Below, piece by piece: positions 59,443 to 64,000 of a stretch of DNA of 64,000 nt. Numbering within the stretch: position 1 is the first letter of the stretch; each line of letters begins with the position of its first letter. The notes beneath the pieces are model-generated. The model was not told where the DNA came from, did no database searches, and worked only from the letters and a program-made list of their open reading frames with translations. The position numbers and the translations under genes were made by a program. The DNA is from Sandaracinobacteroides sp039808025 (GTDB taxonomy: Bacteria > Pseudomonadota > Alphaproteobacteria > Sphingomonadales > Sphingomonadaceae): assembly GCA_039808025.1 (NCBI GenBank), contig JBDHSK010000009.1, positions 62,001-126,000 on the forward strand, written 5' to 3'.

Positions 59443-60972
59443 ATGCCCGAATCACTGAAGATGGAACGTCGCCAACTGATGACGGGGGCAGCTGCCCTGA
59501 CAGCTGCCCTGTCGGTATCCGTGGCAAAGCCGGCTTTGGCGGCCGGTGTCGACAAGGCGCTGGAGAAGGCGGTTGCCGCCAATCATGATCAGGCGGTGCA
59601 GCGACTGAAAGACTGGATCGCCCTGCCATCGATCGCAGCCGAAGGGCGCAACATGCCCGAGGGGGCCGCCTATATGGAGCAATTGCTGCGCGACGCCGGA
59701 TTCCAGATGGTGAAGCAGGTGCCGACCAGCGGCTACCCGGTGGTGTTTGGCACCCTCGATGCCGGAGCAAGGAAAACCCTGGCCATCTATTTCATGTATG
59801 ATGTCAAGCAGTTCGATCCGGCTGAATGGCAGTATCCGCCGCTGGAAGGGCGACTGGTCGACAAGCCGGGTGTCGGCAAGGTGATGTATGGCCGGGGCGC
59901 CACCAATCAGAAGGGCCCCGAGGCGGCGTTTCTGGCGGCGCTGCATGCTTTCAAGACGGCGGGGAAGAAGCTGCCGGTCAACCTGGTGCTGGTGGCCGAA
60001 GGCGAGGAGGAAATCGCCTCGCCCCACTTCCACGAGGCCATCGCCCAGCCGGACGTATTCAATGCCCTGAAGAGATCGGTTGGGATCATCATTCCGGCTG
60101 GTTGGCAATCGCTGTCGGATGGGGGCGTATCGATCAACCTCGGTGCCAAAGGATCGGTGGAGTTCGAGCTGACCTCTTCAGGCGAGACATGGGGTCGCGG
60201 GCCCAAGCACGACATCCATTCCAGCCAGTATGCACGGGTCGACAGCCCGGCGTGGCGGCTGGTGAAGGCGCTGGATACGCTGGTGGCCGATGATGGCGTC
60301 ACGCCCGCGATCGACGGGTTCATGGAGAATGTGCGGCCGCTGACACCGCGTGAGCGGGAATTGATCGCCCAGTCAGCCAGGGCGATGAGCGAAGCGGAAG
60401 CCAAGCGGGCGCTGGGGGTGGAGCACTGGATCAACGACATGACGTGGGAACAGTCGCTGGAGCGGCTGGCGGCGATGCCAACCGTCAATATCCAGGGGCT
60501 GGTGGGCGGTTATACCGGGCCGGGGGGCAAAACCATTCTGCCCGCGAAGGCCACCGCCAAGCTTGAGTTCCGGCTGGTGCCTGACCAGACGCGGGCTGAA
60601 GCAGAAAAAAAGCTGCGGGATCATCTGGATGCCCATGGTTTCAAAGATATCGAGGTAAAGGTGACGGGTGGCTATGGCCCCACCGAAACCGCCGAAAACA
60701 GCGCCCTCATCAAGGCCGAACGGGCAGTTTATGAACGTGCGGGCGTTCCGGTAACCGTCTATCCGCGCCTTGCCGGTTCGTGGCCGGGGGTGGTGTTCAC
60801 GGCGCCGCCGCTCAGCCTTCCGGCCGGGCAGTTCGGGCTGGGCCATGGTGATGGTGCCCATGCGCCCAATGAATATTTCCTGATCGACAGCACCAACCCC
60901 AAGGTGCGCGGAATCGATGGCGCCACCCTTGGCTATATCGATTTCCTCTACCAGATCGCCGCCACTGGCTGA
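59443..60972 (+). CDS. Secreted M20 family peptidase homologue with altered metal site
   Basis: A 509-residue protein of the M20/M25/M40 zinc peptidase family, with an N-terminal signal that resembles a Tat leader (ERRQLMTG, cleavage near PALAAG). The dimerisation domain is in the middle and EGEEE, the catalytic base region, and HAPNEYFLID, the last metal ligand, are intact. Two metal positions differ from the usual: FMYDV (residues 117-121) has Met118 where HxD normally has His, and GRGATNQKG has Asn155 where GRGxxDDKG has the bridging Asp. It may bind only one metal, use other ligands, or have lost hydrolysis. ATG 59443 or 59461 may start it. Confidence 0.85.
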   Translation: MPESLKMERRQLMTGAAALTAALSVSVAKPALAAGVDKALEKAVAANHDQAVQRLKDWIALPSIAAEGRNMPEGAAYMEQLLRDAGFQMVKQVPTSGYPVVFGTLDAGARKTLAIYFMYDVKQFDPAEWQYPPLEGRLVDKPGVGKVMYGRGATNQKGPEAAFLAALHAFKTAGKKLPVNLVLVAEGEEEIASPHFHEAIAQPDVFNALKRSVGIIIPAGWQSLSDGGVSINLGAKGSVEFELTSSGETWGRGPKHDIHSSQYARVDSPAWRLVKALDTLVADDGVTPAIDGFMENVRPLTPRERELIAQSARAMSEAEAKRALGVEHWINDMTWEQSLERLAAMPTVNIQGLVGGYTGPGGKTILPAKATAKLEFRLVPDQTRAEAEKKLRDHLDAHGFKDIEVKVTGGYGPTETAENSALIKAERAVYERAGVPVTVYPRLAGSWPGVVFTAPPLSLPAGQFGLGHGDGAHAPNEYFLIDSTNPKVRGIDGATLGYIDFLYQIAATG

Positions 60973-61001
60973 TTGCGGCCAACATCGCTAAGGAAGCTGC
61001 G

Positions 61002-63083
61002 ATGCCACGGTTCCTGATGCTGTTGGCGCTGTTGCTGGCAGCGCCGGTGTTTGCGCAATCCTATGCGCAACTGCCGCACACACGCATTGAACTGATTTCC
61101 GAAACAACAGCGCCAAAGCCCGGAGATCGCTTTACAATCGGCCTGGTGCTTGAGCCGCAGGCGGGCTGGCACACCTATTGGCAGAATCCCGGAGACGCCG
61201 GGATGCCGCCCACGATCGCCTGGACCTTGCCCAAGGATGTTGTGGCCGGCCCGCTGCGCTTCCCGGTGCCGGAAACCTTCGTTGTGAAAGGCATCATGAA
61301 CCATGTGTACAGCCAGCGGAACATCTTGCTGGCCGATGTGCAGGTGCCCGCTGGCTTTTCCGGTTCCCTGCCATTGGTGGCCCGGGTTAGCTGGCTGGTA
61401 TGCGATGATCGACTGTGCGTTCCCGAAAATGCAACGTTGCGGCTTGACCTTGCCACTGGCAGTGGCGCCCCTGACCCGTTGCGTCGGGCTGATTTCGATT
61501 CCGCCCGTGCTGCCATGCCCCGCAAGCTGGCAGAAAACGGCGGATTTGCCGTGGACAATGGCCGGATCAGGCTGTCTGTGCCCTTTGCCGGCACCGACCG
61601 GGTGACGGCTGCCCATTTTTTCTCGGCCGGAGACAGTGACTTTGTCTTTGCCAGCCCGCAAACGGTGACGCGCACGGATAATGCCCTGATCATCGAGGCC
61701 GATGCCGCAGGACCGCCGCCCGCCACCCTCGCTGGCGTGCTGCGGGTGGAGCAGGGCAAGCAGGTGCTGGGGCTGCAACTGAAGGCGGTTCCGGAAGCTG
61801 TCACTTCGGGCCGGCCACTTTCCGGCGCTGGTGCTAGGGCTGGTGCATCGGCGGCGCTTCTGCCAGCGCTGGGGCTGGCGATTCTGGGCGGGGTGTTGCT
61901 GAACCTGATGCCCTGTGTGTTCCCCATCCTCAGCCTGAAGGCCATGAGCCTGGCGCGCGCCGGGGAAACGCCGGCGCGGGCGCGCACCGAGGGCCTTGCC
62001 TATGCGGCCGGGGTGGTGCTGGTGACGACTCTGCTGGGGCTGGCGGTGATCCTGATTGCCCGGGCCGGGGCGGGGGCGGGTTGGGCCTTCCAGTTGCAGG
62101 AACCGCGGGTCATCGTGCTGCTGCTGCTTCTGACACTGGCGATCGGGCTCAATTTTGCCGGGTTGTTTGCCGTGAACGCCGGCACATTGCAGGCAGGGCA
62201 GGGGCTGGCCAGCCGCCCGGGGGCCAGCGGGGCATTTTTCACCGGGGCGCTGGCGGCTTTCGTGGCGACGCCGTGCACCGGGCCGTTCATGGCAGGCGCC
62301 CTCGGGGCGGCGCTGGTGCTGCCACCGCGCGCCGGGTTGCTGGTTTTCGTAGGGCTGGGTTTCGGTCTGGCACTGCCGTTTCTGGCCATTGGGTTCATTC
62401 CGGCGTTGCGCCGCCACCTTCCCAAACCGGGGGCGTGGATGGAAACCTTCCGGCGGATTCTTGCCATTCCCATGTTGCTGACATCGCTGGCGCTGGCCTG
62501 GGTGCTGGGGCGGCAGACCGGGGTGCCGGGGTTGATGCTGGGGCTGCTGTCGGCCCTGTTGCTGGGGCTTGGCCTGTGGTGGCTGGGGTTGCGGCAGGCC
62601 CGGCGGGTTTCCGGCTGGCCGGGGCTGGTGGTGGCTGGCCTGGCAGTTCTGGCTGCCCCATTCGGGCTGTCGTGCCTGCCGGCTGCTACCGCTGCTGCTG
62701 CCGAAGCAGCGCCGGAAGCCCCCGAGGCGCTGGGTGCGGTTTCTTGGTCGCCCGAGAAGCTGGCGGCGGCACAGGCAGCGGGCAAGCCCGTTTTCCTGTA
62801 TTTCACTGCCGACTGGTGCCTTACCTGCAAGGTGAACGAGCGTGGGGCGCTGGCGTCGGACGCCGTTGCCGACCATTTCCGCAAACAGGGCATTTCCGTG
62901 ATGGTGGGAGACTGGACCAGGCCCGACGCTGCCATCGCCCGCTTCCTGGAAGAGCGGGGGCGCGCGGGCATACCGCTCTATCTGTTTTATGCCGCTGATG
63001 GCAGCGTCACCGAGCTTCCGCAATTGCTGACGGTGAACATGCTGACAGCGCTCGCAAGCTCTGGTTCAGCCACCAAACCCTAG
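61002..63083 (+). CDS. Thiol:disulfide interchange protein, DsbD/ScsB-like
   Basis: Brings reducing power from the cytosol to periplasmic thiol proteins. The 693-residue protein has a signal peptide, an N-terminal outer domain (about 25-270) with a cysteine pair in WLVCDDRLCVPE, an eight-helix membrane part with the two functional cysteines in LMPCVFPILS and ATPCTGPFMA, and a C-terminal thioredoxin domain with DWCLTCKVNE. The N-terminal domain with VCDDRLCVP is that of the ScsB/DsbD type linked to copper tolerance. A redoxin gene follows after 10 bases and may be the substrate. Confidence 0.93.
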   Translation: MPRFLMLLALLLAAPVFAQSYAQLPHTRIELISETTAPKPGDRFTIGLVLEPQAGWHTYWQNPGDAGMPPTIAWTLPKDVVAGPLRFPVPETFVVKGIMNHVYSQRNILLADVQVPAGFSGSLPLVARVSWLVCDDRLCVPENATLRLDLATGSGAPDPLRRADFDSARAAMPRKLAENGGFAVDNGRIRLSVPFAGTDRVTAAHFFSAGDSDFVFASPQTVTRTDNALIIEADAAGPPPATLAGVLRVEQGKQVLGLQLKAVPEAVTSGRPLSGAGARAGASAALLPALGLAILGGVLLNLMPCVFPILSLKAMSLARAGETPARARTEGLAYAAGVVLVTTLLGLAVILIARAGAGAGWAFQLQEPRVIVLLLLLTLAIGLNFAGLFAVNAGTLQAGQGLASRPGASGAFFTGALAAFVATPCTGPFMAGALGAALVLPPRAGLLVFVGLGFGLALPFLAIGFIPALRRHLPKPGAWMETFRRILAIPMLLTSLALAWVLGRQTGVPGLMLGLLSALLLGLGLWWLGLRQARRVSGWPGLVVAGLAVLAAPFGLSCLPAATAAAAEAAPEAPEALGAVSWSPEKLAAAQAAGKPVFLYFTADWCLTCKVNERGALASDAVADHFRKQGISVMVGDWTRPDAAIARFLEERGRAGIPLYLFYAADGSVTELPQLLTVNMLTALASSGSATKP

Positions 63084-63093
63084 AGATTCCCGC

Positions 63094-63690
63094 ATGATGA
63101 AACATCTGTTGATCGCATCTTCGTTCCTGCTGGCTGCTGCACCGTCGCTGGCAGCAGCTGTGGTTGGGCAGCCGGCGCCGGCCTTTTCGGTGGCAGACAG
63201 TAACGGGCGCACCGTTTCGCTTGCTGATTTCAAGGGAAAAACCGTGGTTCTGGAATGGACCGACCCTGAGTGCCCGTTCGTTCAGAAGCATTACAATGGC
63301 GCCATGCAGAAGCTGCAGGCCGATGCCCGCCGCGATGGCGTTGTGTGGCTGACAGTCAATTCCGAAGGCGCGGGCAAGCAGGGGGCTGTTTCGGCGGCAC
63401 AGGCCAATCGCTATGTGCGCAGCAATGGCCTGATGCCGGCAGCCTATCTGCTGGATACCAGTGGCGCCATGGCCAGGGCTTATGGTGCCCGCACCACCCC
63501 GCACATGTTCGTCATCAACAAGGAAGGCGTTGTGGCGTACGCCGGCGGGATCGACTCCATCCCATCGGCCGATCCGGCGGATACCGGGCGGGCACAGAAT
63601 TTCGTGCAGTTGGCACTTTCCGACCTGAAGGCTGGCAAGGCGGTTGCCACACCATCGACCCGACCATACGGCTGTTCCATCAAGTTCTGA
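63094..63690 (+). CDS. Periplasmic redoxin / AhpC-TSA family protein
   Basis: A 198-residue thioredoxin-fold protein with a signal peptide (cleavage near SLAAA). The active-site region is WTDPECPFVQKHYNGAMQ: one cysteine followed by Pro-Phe-Val, so no CxxC pair, as in peroxiredoxin-like redoxins. The cis-proline loop is ARTTPHMFV. A second cysteine near the end (YGCSIKF) could resolve a disulfide. It lies 10 bases after the DsbD-like gene and is probably kept reduced by it. Peroxide reduction is likely but not shown. Confidence 0.87.
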   Translation: MMKHLLIASSFLLAAAPSLAAAVVGQPAPAFSVADSNGRTVSLADFKGKTVVLEWTDPECPFVQKHYNGAMQKLQADARRDGVVWLTVNSEGAGKQGAVSAAQANRYVRSNGLMPAAYLLDTSGAMARAYGARTTPHMFVINKEGVVAYAGGIDSIPSADPADTGRAQNFVQLALSDLKAGKAVATPSTRPYGCSIKF

Positions 63691-63774
63691 TCCGGCTCTG
63701 CCGGTTGTCTGGCGCAGATGATTGGCAACGACAGCGGCGCTGATCATCGCTATGGTGACGTCAGGAGATCTGCT

Positions 63775-64000
63775 ATGACCATCGCTGCAAAGCGGCCCTC
63801 GCGGGTGGCCCCTGAATTGCTCGATCTGCTCGACACCCGATTGCGGTGGCTGTCGTCGTGGATGGTGCACAATGCCAACCATCTGCGCGAAAACCGCGAC
63901 GGTCTGAAAGTGGGCGGGCACCAGGCCAGCTGCGCCTCGATGTCGACAATCATGGCGGTTCTGTATGCGACTGCGCTGCGTGCCAACGACAAGGTGGCAG
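63775..64000 (+). CDS. Transketolase-like / pyruvate dehydrogenase E1, N-terminal fragment
   Basis: The first 75 codons of a gene that runs out of the window. The segment GGHQASCASMSTIMAVLY is the N-terminal thiamine-diphosphate-enzyme motif found in transketolase-like proteins and in homodimeric pyruvate dehydrogenase E1 relatives (usual form HQASSAS). AGGAG lies eight bases ahead of ATG 63775. Which of these enzymes it is cannot be decided from the fragment. Confidence 0.75.
   Translation, partial: MTIAAKRPSRVAPELLDLLDTRLRWLSSWMVHNANHLRENRDGLKVGGHQASCASMSTIMAVLYATALRANDKVA

Noticed and set aside
60948..63023. A 691-codon open frame on the minus strand
   Set aside because: It is antisense to the DsbD-like gene, which has a signal peptide, helices and functional cysteines; the opposite frame is low-complexity.

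Overview
The window is GC-rich, densely packed bacterial chromosome and most probably comes from an alphaproteobacterium of the order Sphingomonadales. The main reasons are a PEP-CTERM protein ending with the PEPATWALLITGFG signature and an RRQRR tail, which is typical of that order; a sphingomonad-type TonB receptor next to an MFS transporter and SDR enzymes; a CarD regulator; and the order ptsP / nitronate monooxygenase / lysC. This placement is inferred from gene content, because no rRNA gene is present.

Left part (1-9.5 kb and 16.8-21.7 kb): catabolism. It starts with the end of a meta-cleavage-product hydrolase, then 2-hydroxydienoate hydratase, acylating aldehyde dehydrogenase and 4-hydroxy-2-oxoacid aldolase, which is the lower meta-cleavage pathway. 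A KstD-like flavoprotein, several short-chain dehydrogenases, two SnoaL-like proteins, an HSL-type esterase and an EthD-domain protein follow. Together they look like part of a sterol or other polycyclic catabolic cluster. A 9-bp inverted repeat lies in one divergent promoter. The TonB receptor, MFS transporter and SDR at 16.8-21.7 kb may handle uptake of the substrate.

Between them (9.5-16.3 kb) lies a leftward operon. It encodes a three-part CuA-containing heme-copper enzyme whose active-site tyrosine position holds glutamine, so it is more likely a non-canonical nitric oxide reductase than an oxygen reductase. With it come CyoE, a SCO copper chaperone, a cytochrome b / double [4Fe-4S] / MvhD-like fusion, an unknown membrane-anchored protein and a bacteriohemerythrin. 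An FNR/DNR-type box lies upstream.

From 21.8 to 32.5 kb, between tRNA-Thr(TGT) and tRNA-Lys(CTT), is an accessory block. Its core is a tightly overlapping eight-gene operon: a Cys-nucleophile alpha/beta hydrolase, an acetoacetate-decarboxylase-like protein, three small membrane proteins, a patatin fused to a second domain, a membrane metallophosphoesterase and a GMC oxidoreductase with four clustered cysteines. A formylglycine-generating enzyme follows, then an HTH/GIY-YIG gene cut by one in-frame amber codon. This operon is the best candidate for an undescribed lipid-modifying system.

From 32.6 to 64 kb the content is mostly conserved chromosome: mreBCD-mrdA-rodA, mutL, two small lipoprotein genes, a gamma-carbonic anhydrase, argC, a spermidine-synthase-like membrane protein, ogt, rimO, folE, an acyl-CoA ligase, carD, ptsP, lysC, leuA with a leucine-rich leader peptide, an M20 peptidase homologue, a DsbD/ScsB-like reductase, a redoxin and the start of a transketolase-like E1 gene.
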